Assembly (NCBI RefSeq): GCF_025950085.1 | Contig: NZ_JAPDDS010000009.1 | Span: forward strand, 124,001-188,000 | DNA: 64,000 bases | Source: Luteolibacter flavescens | Lineage (GTDB): Bacteria > Verrucomicrobiota > Verrucomicrobiia > Verrucomicrobiales > Akkermansiaceae | Reading direction: 5' to 3' | Shown here: in pieces, positions 7,222 to 15,660 of the stretch | How the letters are laid out: every line of letters begins with the position of its first letter | How positions within the stretch are numbered: the first letter of the stretch is position 1 | Translations under genes and position numbers: made by a program | The notes under the pieces: generated by a model | The model's input: only the letters and a program-made list of their open reading frames with translations | Databases searched by the model: none | What the model was told of the DNA's origin: nothing

Positions 7222-8334
7222 GTGGCCGTCACTGCGAGCACGAAAATCTACGCCATCGTCGGCAGCGACGAGGGGCGCGTGAAGGAGGAGTCCCTGCGCC
7301 TGCACCGGGAGCTCACGGGCGGCATCGACGACGGCTTCACCCACGAGACCATCGAGGGCACGGCGGACAATTCCGAGGGTGCCTTCCAGATCTGCCGCTC
7401 GGTCGTGGAGGCGCTGCTGACGCTGCCCTTCTTCGGGCAAAAGGTGGTGTGGCTGAAGAACGCCAGCTTCCTCCTCGACGATGTCACCGGCCGCTCCGAG
7501 CGCACGCTCTCCGGAGTCGAGTCGCTGAAGGGCTGCCTGGAAGCCGGCCTGCCGGATGGCATCACCTTCCTCCTGAGCGCCACCGGCATCGACAAGCGCC
7601 GCGCCTTCTGGAAATTCCTCGAAAAGGGTGCCCAGGTCAGGGCCTACGACAAGATCGACACCTCCCGCGACGGCTGGCAGGACGAGGTCATCGCCATCGT
7701 GGAAAAGCGCGCGAAGGAGCTCGGACTGCGCTTCAGCGATGATGCGCTGGAGCTCTTCGTGATGCTGGCCGGGGAGGCCACCCGCCAGATCGGGAACGAG
7801 CTGGAGAAGATCGACCTCTACCTCGGCCCGGACCGTCGCGATGTAACGCCGGAGGACGTGCGCCGGATGGTGCCGCTCAGCCGCGCGGGCGTGGTCTTCG
7901 AAATCGGGAATGCCCTTCAGAATGGCGATGCCGCGCGCGCGCTGGAACTCATCGACCAGCAGCTCGAGCGCGGTGAAAATGCCATCGGCCTGATGCGCGC
8001 GTCGATCATCCCGACGGTGCGGAACCTTTTCATGGCGAAGGTGCTTTCTGAGAAGAAGCTGCCGACGCGGAACTACCGCGACTTCGCCGCCGCCATCGAC
8101 CGCATGCCGGAGATGGAGCGCCTGTGGCTGCCGCAGAAGAAAGCGGGCGGCGTGAATGTCTATCCGCTCTTCCTCTGCCTGCGCGGTGCCGACCAATTCA
8201 CGCTCGAGGGCCTCCGCGGTGCGATGGAGTCCGCGCTGCGTGCGGACCGCTCGCTGGTCACCACCGGGCTGGATCACCGGCTGGTGCTGCACCGCCTGGT
8301 GGCGGAGATCACCGCCGCGGCACGGAAGCGCTGA
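7222..8334 (+). CDS. holA: DNA polymerase III delta subunit
   Basis: The protein has 370 residues from the GTG at 7222; an earlier in-frame TTG at 7183 sits in the T-run of the preceding terminator and is rejected. It starts in the family manner with KIYAIVGSDEGRVKEES, the first strand of the AAA+ fold that in delta subunits lacks a proper Walker A. Later come FFGQKVVWLKNASF, LELFVMLAGEATRQIGNELEKIDLY (the conserved middle motif) and VFEIGNALQNGDAARALELID, and the C-terminal collar domain ends in the usual helical region. Delta opens the beta clamp within the clamp-loader complex. The length fits the family (about 340-370). Confidence 0.9.
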   Translation: MAVTASTKIYAIVGSDEGRVKEESLRLHRELTGGIDDGFTHETIEGTADNSEGAFQICRSVVEALLTLPFFGQKVVWLKNASFLLDDVTGRSERTLSGVESLKGCLEAGLPDGITFLLSATGIDKRRAFWKFLEKGAQVRAYDKIDTSRDGWQDEVIAIVEKRAKELGLRFSDDALELFVMLAGEATRQIGNELEKIDLYLGPDRRDVTPEDVRRMVPLSRAGVVFEIGNALQNGDAARALELIDQQLERGENAIGLMRASIIPTVRNLFMAKVLSEKKLPTRNYRDFAAAIDRMPEMERLWLPQKKAGGVNVYPLFLCLRGADQFTLEGLRGAMESALRADRSLVTTGLDHRLVLHRLVAEITAAARKR

Positions 8335-8352
8335 TCGCGGGTGGAGGACGGG

Positions 8353-10254
8353 TCAGGAGCCTGCACCCGCATTCACCGCCTCCAGCTCTTCCCAGCGGGC
8401 GTAGAGCTTCACCACGCCTGCCTTGACCTCGTCCAGCTTGGCGACGGTTGCGGGGATCTCCGCGTAGTTCTTCTGGAATTCCGGGTCGTTCAGCTTGGCT
8501 TCCAGCTCCGCCACGGACTCCTCCGCGAGCAGGATGGCCTCTTCCATGCCTTCCAGTTCCTTGCGCTCGGCCAGCGTCAGCTTGCGCGGCTTCGTCGATG
8601 CCGGGGCGACCGCTTTCTGGCGTGCCGCGGCATCGCGTGCTGCCGCCTGCGCGTGGAGGCGCTCCACCTGCTCGCGCGCCTGGCGCTTCTCCAGGTAGTA
8701 GGAGTAGTTCCCCGGCTGCACCTTCACCCCGCCGTCCTCGAAGGCGATGATCTGGTCGCAGATCCGGTCGAGGAAATAGCGGTCGTGGGAGACGACCAGC
8801 ACCGAGCCATCGAAGTCCGCCAGCGCCTCCTCCAGCATGCGGAGCGAGGGCAGGTCCAGATCATTGGTCGGCTCGTCCAGCACCAGCACGTTGCCGCCGG
8901 TCTTCAGCACCTTTGCCAGCATCAGCCGCGCGCGCTCGCCACCGGAGAGCAGGTCCACGCGCTCGTTGATGCGGCGGTCGTCGAAGAGGAAGCGTCGCAG
9001 GTAGGCGCGCGCGCCGAGCGTCTGCTCGCCGAATTGAAGCTTCTCGTTCCCGTCGGAAATCTCGTCGAGCAGCGAACCCTCCGCATCCAGCGCCATGCGC
9101 GTCTGGTCGATGTAGTTGATCCGCACCTTTTTCCCGACCACGGCGGTGCCTTCGGTCGGCTCCAATTGGCCGAGGCAGACTTTCAGCAGCGTCGTCTTGC
9201 CCACGCCATTCCGGCCCACGATGCCGGTGCACTGGCCGGGCTCCAGCTTCAGGTCCAGATGGCGGAAGAGCCAGCGCGGGGAAGCCGCGGTGCCGACGTT
9301 CACGCCCGCGCCTTCCAGTTCCACCACGGTATTGCCGAGCTGGGGCGGGGGAGGGATGAGCATGTCCATCTCGCGCTCCTCGGGCGGGGCTTCCATGCCC
9401 TCGATCTCGTAGTATTGGTCCAGCCGGTGCCGGGACTTCGTGCCGCGCGCCTTCACCCCGGAGCGCACCCAGTCCAGCTCCTCGCGCAGGAAGCGCTGGC
9501 GGCGCCGCTCCGTCTGCTCGGCGATCTGCTGGCGCACCGCCTTTGACTCCAGATACGCGGTGTAGTTACCCGGGTGCGAGTAGGCCTTGCCATTGTCGAT
9601 CTCGATGATGCGCGTGGCGATCACATCGAGGAAATAGCGGTCGTGAGTGACGAAGATGACCGCGCCCGAATAGGTCTTCAGGAAATCCTCCAGCCACCGG
9701 ATCGAGTCCGCGTCCAGGTGGTTCGTCGGCTCGTCCAGCAGCAGCAGGTCCGGCTGCGATGCCAGCGCGCGGCACAGGGCCACACGGCGCTTTTCCCCGC
9801 CGGAAAGCGGGCCGACCGACGTCTCCAGCGGCGGCGTGCCGAGCGCCGTGGCCGTCGCCTTAATCCGCGCGTCCAGGTTCCAGCCATCCGCGTGGTCGAT
9901 CAGGTGGAGCAGGTCTGCCAGCTCCACCTCCGAGCCATCGCCCTCTTCATAGCGGCGGATCGCCTCCACCACGTCCGCCGCGCCTGCCGCGATGTTTTCG
10001 TGGACGCTCAATTCCGGATCGAGCTCGAATTCCTGAGGCAGATAGCCCACGCGCAGCGCGCGCCGCAGCGAGATCTCCCCGGAGTCTGCTCGTTGTGAGC
10101 CGGTCAGGATTTTCAGCAGCGAGGTCTTCCCGCAGCCGTTGCGCCCCACCAGCCCGACCTTCTCCCCTGCCGAGACGGCAAGCGTCACGCCATCCAGCAG
10201 CGTCTGGTAGCCATAGGAAAGCCGGAGTTCATTGGCGGAAAGCAAAGCGGACAT
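8353..10254 (-). CDS. uup: ABC-F family ATPase, Uup type
   Basis: The protein is 633 residues from the ATG at 10254 (MSALLSANELRLSYGYQTLL); a start seven codons earlier is possible. There are two ABC cassettes and no membrane helices. Cassette one has Walker A GRNGCGKTS at residues 37-45, signature LSGGEKRR and Walker B LLLLDEPTNHLD. Cassette two has GRNGVGKTT, LSGGERAR and VLVLDEPTNDLD. A linker rich in basic residues joins them, and the C-terminus (from LTLAERKELEGMEEAIL) is a coiled coil as in Uup. ABC-F proteins act on ribosomes; Uup is linked to translation quality and to transposon excision or DNA junctions. The Uup assignment rests on the C-terminal coiled coil. It is convergent with holA, with an 18-base gap. 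Confidence 0.9.
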   Translation of the reverse strand: MSALLSANELRLSYGYQTLLDGVTLAVSAGEKVGLVGRNGCGKTSLLKILTGSQRADSGEISLRRALRVGYLPQEFELDPELSVHENIAAGAADVVEAIRRYEEGDGSEVELADLLHLIDHADGWNLDARIKATATALGTPPLETSVGPLSGGEKRRVALCRALASQPDLLLLDEPTNHLDADSIRWLEDFLKTYSGAVIFVTHDRYFLDVIATRIIEIDNGKAYSHPGNYTAYLESKAVRQQIAEQTERRRQRFLREELDWVRSGVKARGTKSRHRLDQYYEIEGMEAPPEEREMDMLIPPPPQLGNTVVELEGAGVNVGTAASPRWLFRHLDLKLEPGQCTGIVGRNGVGKTTLLKVCLGQLEPTEGTAVVGKKVRINYIDQTRMALDAEGSLLDEISDGNEKLQFGEQTLGARAYLRRFLFDDRRINERVDLLSGGERARLMLAKVLKTGGNVLVLDEPTNDLDLPSLRMLEEALADFDGSVLVVSHDRYFLDRICDQIIAFEDGGVKVQPGNYSYYLEKRQAREQVERLHAQAAARDAAARQKAVAPASTKPRKLTLAERKELEGMEEAILLAEESVAELEAKLNDPEFQKNYAEIPATVAKLDEVKAGVVKLYARWEELEAVNAGAGS

Positions 10255-10325
10255 GACCGCGGGATGACGGTCCATCCCGGCTGGAAAGGCAAGGGGGAAG
10301 CGGCAATCATCTGCGACCCGGAAAG

Positions 10326-10465
10326 GTGGTCCGCATCGCTCCGCGTGCGGTTCACCGGTCGGGGAGGCAGTGGGTGGGGTCCGCTGCCAGGGTTTGCTGG
10401 TCCGGGAGTCCGGAGTGAGGTCTGCTGCCTTGGTGCTTCGGCCGCACGCGGAGCGTGCGGACCAC
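10326..10465. repeat. Inverted pair of REP-like hairpins
   Basis: Two copies of a 24-base unit face each other: GTGGTCCGCATCGCTCCGCGTGCGG at 10326-10350 (one extra T) and its near-exact reverse complement at 10442-10465. Each copy is a hairpin by itself (CCGCACGC with GCGTGCGG, 3-base loop). Two facing hairpins about 90 bases apart is the layout of REP/BIME elements. No transposase of the RAYT type was seen in the window. Confidence 0.6.
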
Positions 10466-10527
10466 TATGGGGGTGGCGCCGGCTTTGGAGGTTTGGCTGG
10501 CCTTGCCCTTGCCGCCACCAGCCATGC

Positions 10528-13500
10528 TCACACCTCCTCCGACTTCAGCCAGCGGAAGGAAACCTGCTTGAAGCGGCGGCCGAAGATGACGTTCTCGGCT
10601 TCCTTCGGCTCGGTGAGGATGTCGGCGGATTCACTCGGATTGATGAATTCCCGGGTGCGGACCACCACGGCTTCGCAGACGGCGGTGGCAAGGATCTTGC
10701 CGCTGCTGTCTCGCGCATCGCCGTAGCCGCGCACGGTGAAGGTGTCGTCGCGGGCGGTCAATACGGGGGCGATCGGGCGGAGGATGTCCGCCTGGCGTGT
10801 CCAGCCGGGCAGGCCGTAGCCGCTGTAGCCCACGGCAGCTTCGGGGAACTTGTAGCCGGCGGCGGCGGTGGCCTTCGGCTCCGCCAGCGATGCGCTCGAG
10901 AGCCCCTGAACGTTCGCGAAGATGTTGTTCGAGGACTTGGACGCGGTTTCGTTGATCGCCGTCTGCAAGGCCCCGGCCAAGGCGAGATTGCCCGAGGACA
11001 ACTGCCGGTTGACGAATTCCGAAAGCGAAAGGAAGGGGCCGCGGAGGCGCACCTGTGCGACCACTTCCTCCGCCAGAGCGTCGAGGAAATCATCGTCCAG
11101 GGTCCGGTAGCCCGCGAATTCATTCGCCTCGGGGAAGGATCCGGAGGTGCTGGATTCTCCCGGCGCGCCATCTCCCGCGATGCTGAAGCGCGTCACGGGA
11201 TGGTCCTTTCCGGAGGTCAGCTTCGTGTTCCAGGAGGTGCCCGCCTCGTTATACTGGGGAACGGAATGATTGCGCGCATGGCCGAGCAGCGCACGCCACG
11301 CACGGACCGAGGTGGAGTTCACATTGAACATGCCCTCGACCTCCAGTCGCGATGCGATCCTCTTCCACGAGTCCACCTTCGCGACCTGGTCGGTGTAGAG
11401 CTTGGCGGCTGCCGAGGAGTCCCCGGAGGAACCTGCAGCCAGGTCTTCCGTGATGGGCTTGTAAGCGGCGTTCGGGAGCGCCTTCAGGCCGGAGATGAGA
11501 TCGGTGAAGACGGTGCGCTGGTTCCTTCCATTGTTGCCGAATTCCTTCGGGTCCGGGGCGATGGAGGAGAAGAACCAGTCGTCGAAGAGCAGGTGATTCG
11601 CGCAGTAGGAGTCATCGTACTGCAGGTTGGTCGCCAGGCCCTTGTCGGCGGCGTTATAGACGGCATTTGCGGGCAGCAGCGGGCTCGCGTCCGAGTTGCC
11701 GATGATGTTCAGGGCAAAGGGCGGGATGGGATTGTCAAAGCGCAGGTCCCAATTCACCAACTCGCCGAGGGAGGTGATCGGGCGCGTCGGCAGTTCCGCA
11801 ATGATGCAGCGGGAAAGGCCGTCGCTCTTCGTGAATCCCGTCACGATGTGGCCGCGGCTTCCATCGTCGGTCGGCAGCAGGCTGTCGCCGGTGGGCGTGT
11901 GCGCCACGAAGCTGAAGTCGAAGGGGGAATTCACCGGGTGGTCCGTTCCGGCGTAGCGGCGGCGGATGCTCCACTCCACGTCGTCCTTGCCCATGGCGGT
12001 GTAGTTCACCATCGGGCTGGACTGGACGAAGCCCTTCGCCGCGATGTGGGTCCGGCTGGCCATCCGCACGCCGAACATGGTGGAGAGGAAGGGCTTCGGG
12101 GTCGTTTTGCTGTCATTGAGGGTGGCCTCTGCCAGCCCGTTGAGCGGCGTGTAGAGCTGCTGCGCGACCGCGCTGGTGCAGATGCCACGGTAGGCGAGGT
12201 CGGTGGAACCGGCGACCTGCATGTCGAGCACCACGCCGACGCCCGGCTTGGTGAGTTCCGCATACTGGTTGTGCTCCGTGTCGAACCGGGCATCCGCCTT
12301 GATGGTGGTGCCGCCAGGCAATGCCATCGCAGCTCCCTGGTCGTTCTTTACGGCGTAGTAGTTTCCTCCGCCAGTCCGATAGCCCACCTTCAGCGGCACG
12401 GTGGTGCCGGATGGCACGGGCGTGGTGTTGGTGGGGCTGAATACCCGGACCTCGCCTGGCTTCATGGCCGTCATCGTCGCGATGCTGTAGCGCATCCGGG
12501 GCACGCCCAGGCTGGGCTGGTTGGTGATGGCATCACCCATCACGGCGTTGAACTTCGAGTTCGGCACGCCGTTGATGTAGTACTTCAGCGCGGTGGGGAA
12601 GGGTTGGTCGAGGATGAAGGCCAGGCAGGGATTCGTGTCGTTGCCAGTGGGCAGGCTGATCTCCACGTTGTAGGGATTCCACATCGTGATGACCGGCGTG
12701 ATCAGCAGGCGCGGCTCCAGCAGCGCGTCACCGGTGGCTCCCGCGGTCGTGGCGGCGGAGTGGGAAAAGATCCACTGGATGCGTGCGATCACCGGCAGGA
12801 TGCGCACCTTGTGGATGAAATTGAAGGCATTGCCCGAGATGGCCGTGGAGTAGGAAGTCGTGGAGAAACGCCCCGTGGAAGTCGTGCTGACACGCTTGTA
12901 GAAGGTCGCGTAGTTCACGAGATTTTCCCAACTGCTGACCGCACCGAGCTGGTAGATGGGCGCGGTGCCGCTGCGATAGGCGGCCCATGGATAGATCATC
13001 GAGCCGGTGGCAAAGGGGCTGCTGGCCGTGGGGCGTCCCACGGAGGTTTCCTTCTGCGGGGTCAGGCGGAAGAGCGGCAGCCGGGAGGATGGCTGGTTCG
13101 ACCAAGCTTCCGTGAGCAGCGACATGTCCTTCCGCCATCCACCCGTGGCGGTATTCGTCAGCAGGCCCACGGAGACCGCGGAGAGATCGTGGAAATGATC
13201 CACGGATGCCTTTGCCTCATCCGCGGTGGCGATCAGATCCGCCTGCCGCAGGGTGAATGCCTTGTCGGCCAGCGCGGCATTGCCGAGCAGGTTCTCCAGT
13301 CCGAAGGGCTTCGGATCCGCCACCGAGTGAGACTTGGCCACGGCTGCCCAGCTCCCCGGGGAATCCTCCGCTTCCGGGCGAACGGGCTTAGGCAAGCGTG
13401 CCTTCTGGTTCTCGCCGCCGGTCCACCACGCGATGCCGCCGGATTGTCCGCTGGCGTCGATGGAAAGCGGGGAGAGATGGATCTGAGCTTTCTCGCTGCC

Positions 13501-14013
13501 GGCCTTCGTCCCAATGGAGCCTTTTCCGACCAGTGCCGCCTTGCCATTGCCAGCCTGAGTGTCGGGCAGGTTCTGCAGGTCCGCCGGGTCGAAATTCGAC
13601 GAGGTCAGCCAGCCTTGGAAACGCGCTTCCTTCGCGCTCTTGTAGTTCCCGGGTGAGATCGGGCGTCCGGCGAAGGTTCCGTTCGACTCATGGTCTATGC
13701 CTTCCCAGCTCTTCCAGGTGCCGAGCACCATCGGATTATCCTCGTCGAGGATGTCCGCTCTCGCGGTGACGCGGGTATCGTGGCCCGCCTGCTTCTGGAG
13801 TTGGCCGATCGCCAGGGCGAGCGAGAGGCGGGCATTCGCACGGGCGATCGCCATCGCCTCGCCGTGGGAACCGCTCCGCAGGGAGATCGAGGAAAGGCTG
13901 AGAAGCCCCACGCAGAGGATCGTCACGATCACCATCAGCGACAGGGTGATGACGAGGGCGAAGCCCCGGTGCCGTGGCCGGGGATGGCGGGTCCATTTCT
14001 TCTTCGTTGGCAT
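10528..14013 (-). CDS. Giant prepilin-like protein, Verru_Chthon cassette protein A family
   Basis: The protein has 1161 residues. It starts with a basic leader (MPTKKKWTRHPRPRHRG) and then FALVITLSLMVIVTILCVGLLSL, the shape of a prepilin peptidase site: Gly17 followed by a hydrophobic helix. The fifth mature position is isoleucine rather than the glutamate found in most pilins, as in GspK-like minor pseudopilins. The rest is a very long extracellular part without membrane helices, rich in Ser, Thr, Asn and aromatic residues. Size, N-terminus and text such as GYGDARDSSGKILATAVCEA near the end match the Verru_Chthon cassette protein A family known from Verrucomicrobium and Chthoniobacter. In those genomes it heads a cassette with smaller prepilin-like proteins B, C and D, none of which is beside it here. 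Function is unknown. Confidence 0.82.
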   Translation of the reverse strand: MPTKKKWTRHPRPRHRGFALVITLSLMVIVTILCVGLLSLSSISLRSGSHGEAMAIARANARLSLALAIGQLQKQAGHDTRVTARADILDEDNPMVLGTWKSWEGIDHESNGTFAGRPISPGNYKSAKEARFQGWLTSSNFDPADLQNLPDTQAGNGKAALVGKGSIGTKAGSEKAQIHLSPLSIDASGQSGGIAWWTGGENQKARLPKPVRPEAEDSPGSWAAVAKSHSVADPKPFGLENLLGNAALADKAFTLRQADLIATADEAKASVDHFHDLSAVSVGLLTNTATGGWRKDMSLLTEAWSNQPSSRLPLFRLTPQKETSVGRPTASSPFATGSMIYPWAAYRSGTAPIYQLGAVSSWENLVNYATFYKRVSTTSTGRFSTTSYSTAISGNAFNFIHKVRILPVIARIQWIFSHSAATTAGATGDALLEPRLLITPVITMWNPYNVEISLPTGNDTNPCLAFILDQPFPTALKYYINGVPNSKFNAVMGDAITNQPSLGVPRMRYSIATMTAMKPGEVRVFSPTNTTPVPSGTTVPLKVGYRTGGGNYYAVKNDQGAAMALPGGTTIKADARFDTEHNQYAELTKPGVGVVLDMQVAGSTDLAYRGICTSAVAQQLYTPLNGLAEATLNDSKTTPKPFLSTMFGVRMASRTHIAAKGFVQSSPMVNYTAMGKDDVEWSIRRRYAGTDHPVNSPFDFSFVAHTPTGDSLLPTDDGSRGHIVTGFTKSDGLSRCIIAELPTRPITSLGELVNWDLRFDNPIPPFALNIIGNSDASPLLPANAVYNAADKGLATNLQYDDSYCANHLLFDDWFFSSIAPDPKEFGNNGRNQRTVFTDLISGLKALPNAAYKPITEDLAAGSSGDSSAAAKLYTDQVAKVDSWKRIASRLEVEGMFNVNSTSVRAWRALLGHARNHSVPQYNEAGTSWNTKLTSGKDHPVTRFSIAGDGAPGESSTSGSFPEANEFAGYRTLDDDFLDALAEEVVAQVRLRGPFLSLSEFVNRQLSSGNLALAGALQTAINETASKSSNNIFANVQGLSSASLAEPKATAAAGYKFPEAAVGYSGYGLPGWTRQADILRPIAPVLTARDDTFTVRGYGDARDSSGKILATAVCEAVVVRTREFINPSESADILTEPKEAENVIFGRRFKQVSFRWLKSEEV

Positions 14014-14331
14014 TTTTCGGGTGGGTCCGGGTTTTTGTGTTCTTGGCCGCCACCGCGGGGTCCTTTCATCGCGGTCCGAGACGCGCGGAGATTGGCCAGT
14101 AACAGTCTCCCACTATTGCGAATGAGAGGGGGAAGAGGAATGGATGATATGGTATTTATCATGTATTCTTTGGCGTGATGGGTGCACGCGGGGAGGCTCG
14201 CGATGAGGTCGCCGAAAAGTGGGACACCATTCCTACTGGGTCGGGTAGGTAGGCCGGGAGGACGGCGCGGGGCATGATCCTGAGTGAGACCGGCTCCCCC
14301 TGATGCCGCCTCCAACCTGCGAAAGAAAATC
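14014..14331. promoter_or_regulatory. Divergent promoter region between prepilin-like and PEP-CTERM genes
   Basis: This 318-base gap separates two genes that diverge, so it must contain two promoters. An AT-rich patch at 14140-14170 holds the dyad ATGATA-tggtatt-TATCAT (14144-14162), a possible operator or -10 region. No clear sigma-70 pair was found. The sequence near 14248-14256 (gtcgggtaggtagg) is repetitive but short. Confidence 0.35.
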
Positions 14332-15030
14332 ATGAAATCCCTCGGGACCCACCCAATGAAGACCGCCCTCGCCACCGGCCTGCTCGCCACTGTCCTGTCC
14401 ACCGGAGCCGCCAGCGCGGTCACCCTCATCTCGTCCACCGTGAACAACGGCAGCTTCGAGTCCGTCGATGGCGTCGTGAACACGAGCTACATCGAGAAGG
14501 TGACGCAATTCGACGGAGCCGCTGCCGGTGAAGTGGACAACTGGACCATCTGGAGCTCGGTCGCGACCAACTTCAACAACAGCGGCACCGAGGTCTGGTC
14601 GCCCGCGCCTGCTGCCCCGGTCGGCCCGGACGGCATCCGCTTCGCCTTCCTCCAGCCGGGGAATGCCATCTACAATCTCACGTCCCACACCATCCAGGCG
14701 GGCGATATGCTCAGCTTCTCCTGGGACCACATCCGCGGGCGGAACCTGAGCCACACGGTCACGCTGGTTTACTTCGACGGTACGAATGTGCTGCCGGTGC
14801 CGGCCACCGAGGTCTTTGCCACCGCGTCCAGCCAGAGCTACAGCGGCACCTTCACCATTCCGGCGGGCAGTTTGGCCATCGGTCACACGCTGGGCCTCGG
14901 CATCGTGAACACCAGCGACAACTGGGTGGAAGTGGACAACTTCAAGCTGGATACCATTCCGGAGCCATCCGTGGCACTGCTCGGCGCACTGGGCCTGCTG
15001 GGCTTCTCGCGCCGCCGCCGCTCCTGCTGA
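14332..15030 (+). CDS. PEP-CTERM surface protein with beta-sandwich body
   Basis: The protein has 232 residues from the ATG at 14332, which follows a purine-rich gaaagaaaatc; a second ATG eight codons later would also leave a full signal peptide (MKTALATGLLATVLSTGAASA). The body from VTLISSTVNNGSFES to VEVDNFKLDTIPE is a beta-sandwich of the carbohydrate-binding-module kind, with NGSFES near the start and DNWVEVDNFKL at the end, as in many PEP-CTERM proteins that bind or coat polysaccharide. The C-terminus IPEPSVALLGALGLLGFSRRRRSC is a complete sorting signal: motif, helix and arginine cluster. It is a single-gene unit with an intrinsic terminator. Confidence 0.9.
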   Translation: MKSLGTHPMKTALATGLLATVLSTGAASAVTLISSTVNNGSFESVDGVVNTSYIEKVTQFDGAAAGEVDNWTIWSSVATNFNNSGTEVWSPAPAAPVGPDGIRFAFLQPGNAIYNLTSHTIQAGDMLSFSWDHIRGRNLSHTVTLVYFDGTNVLPVPATEVFATASSQSYSGTFTIPAGSLAIGHTLGLGIVNTSDNWVEVDNFKLDTIPEPSVALLGALGLLGFSRRRRSC

Positions 15031-15070
15031 TGACCGACGTCTCCGCTCCGGTGCGGAGACGGGATTTTAC

Positions 15071-15112
15071 CGGCCCCACGATGCCTCCGGGCATTGTGGG
15101 GCCGTTTTTTTT
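15071..15112 (+). terminator. Intrinsic terminator after second PEP-CTERM gene
   Basis: CGGCCCCACGATGCC pairs with GGCATTGTGGGGCCG (15 positions, one G-T pair) around loop TCCG, followed by eight T (15105-15112). This is the strongest terminator in the window. Confidence 0.95.
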
Positions 15113-15200
15113 GTGCCAGTGGCCGGGTGCGTGGACCGGCGGCACACTTTTCTTTCGACACCGGATTCGGGTGGACTAGGGAGTGCTTGGATTGGCCCCG

Positions 15201-15660
15201 ATGTCCTTCCGCGCTGTCCTAACGATCCTGCCCTTGGCTTTCCTTGCTGCGTCCACGACGGGCGGCGGCGAATTCACCGACGGGTCAGGTGAAGTGGGCG
15301 ACTGCGGTGGCGAGCTACGAGGTGGAGGGGAAGGAGGTTGCCCAGGCAATCGACGGTCTTTTCTCGGAAGGCAATGGCTGGAGCGTGGATGGCGGGGAGC
15401 TTTCCGAGCAGACGGCGATCTTCTCCGTGGTGCAGCCGCTGGATGCCGGCGAGCTACAGATACAGCTCTCTTGCGCGGCTGCCGAAGCACGGCTCCGTCC
15501 GATACGCTTCGAGGTCTCCGTGACGAAGGACATCTCGCCCAAGCCTGACGGGCAGTGGACGCCGCTGCTTCCGTGGAAGGTGCTGGGCGTGGACGCGGAG
15601 ACCTTTGGCAATCTGGTGACCGTGGATCAGACGGTGGCCACGGTGGCGATGCGCGCACCG
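15201..15660 (+). pseudogene. Frameshifted and truncated secreted discoidin-like gene
   Basis: From the ATG at 15201 one frame gives a signal peptide (MSFRAVLTILPLAFLAAS) and then turns to low-complexity residues. A second frame, open across the same place, gives a sensible domain: VKWATAVASYEVEGKEVAQ, IDGLFSEGNGWSVDG, AIFSVVQPLDAGELQIQLS and RPIRFEVSVTKD. This is the discoidin-like 'A-x-D-G...GW' module also seen inside the PSD1 protein at 40781. The frames meet near 15285-15295 (gacgggtcaggtgaag), so one small indel breaks the gene. Similarity ends near 15660, where the sequence changes character. I read it as the 5' part of a secreted protein, killed by a frameshift and then cut. Confidence 0.6.

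Noticed and set aside
6625-8292. Minus-strand open frame of 555 codons
   Set aside because: It lies opposite the EF-hand gene and holA, both of which have clear domains. The translation is rich in Arg, His and Gly and has no known motif.
8341-9546. Plus-strand open frame of about 400 codons
   Set aside because: It is the shadow of the ABC-F ATPase, which has two complete ATPase cassettes on the minus strand.
10264-13656. Very long open frame of about 1130 codons on the plus strand
   Set aside because: It is the antisense shadow of the giant prepilin-like gene on the minus strand. High GC at third positions opens long frames opposite real genes, and the translation is Arg/Gly-rich without any domain.
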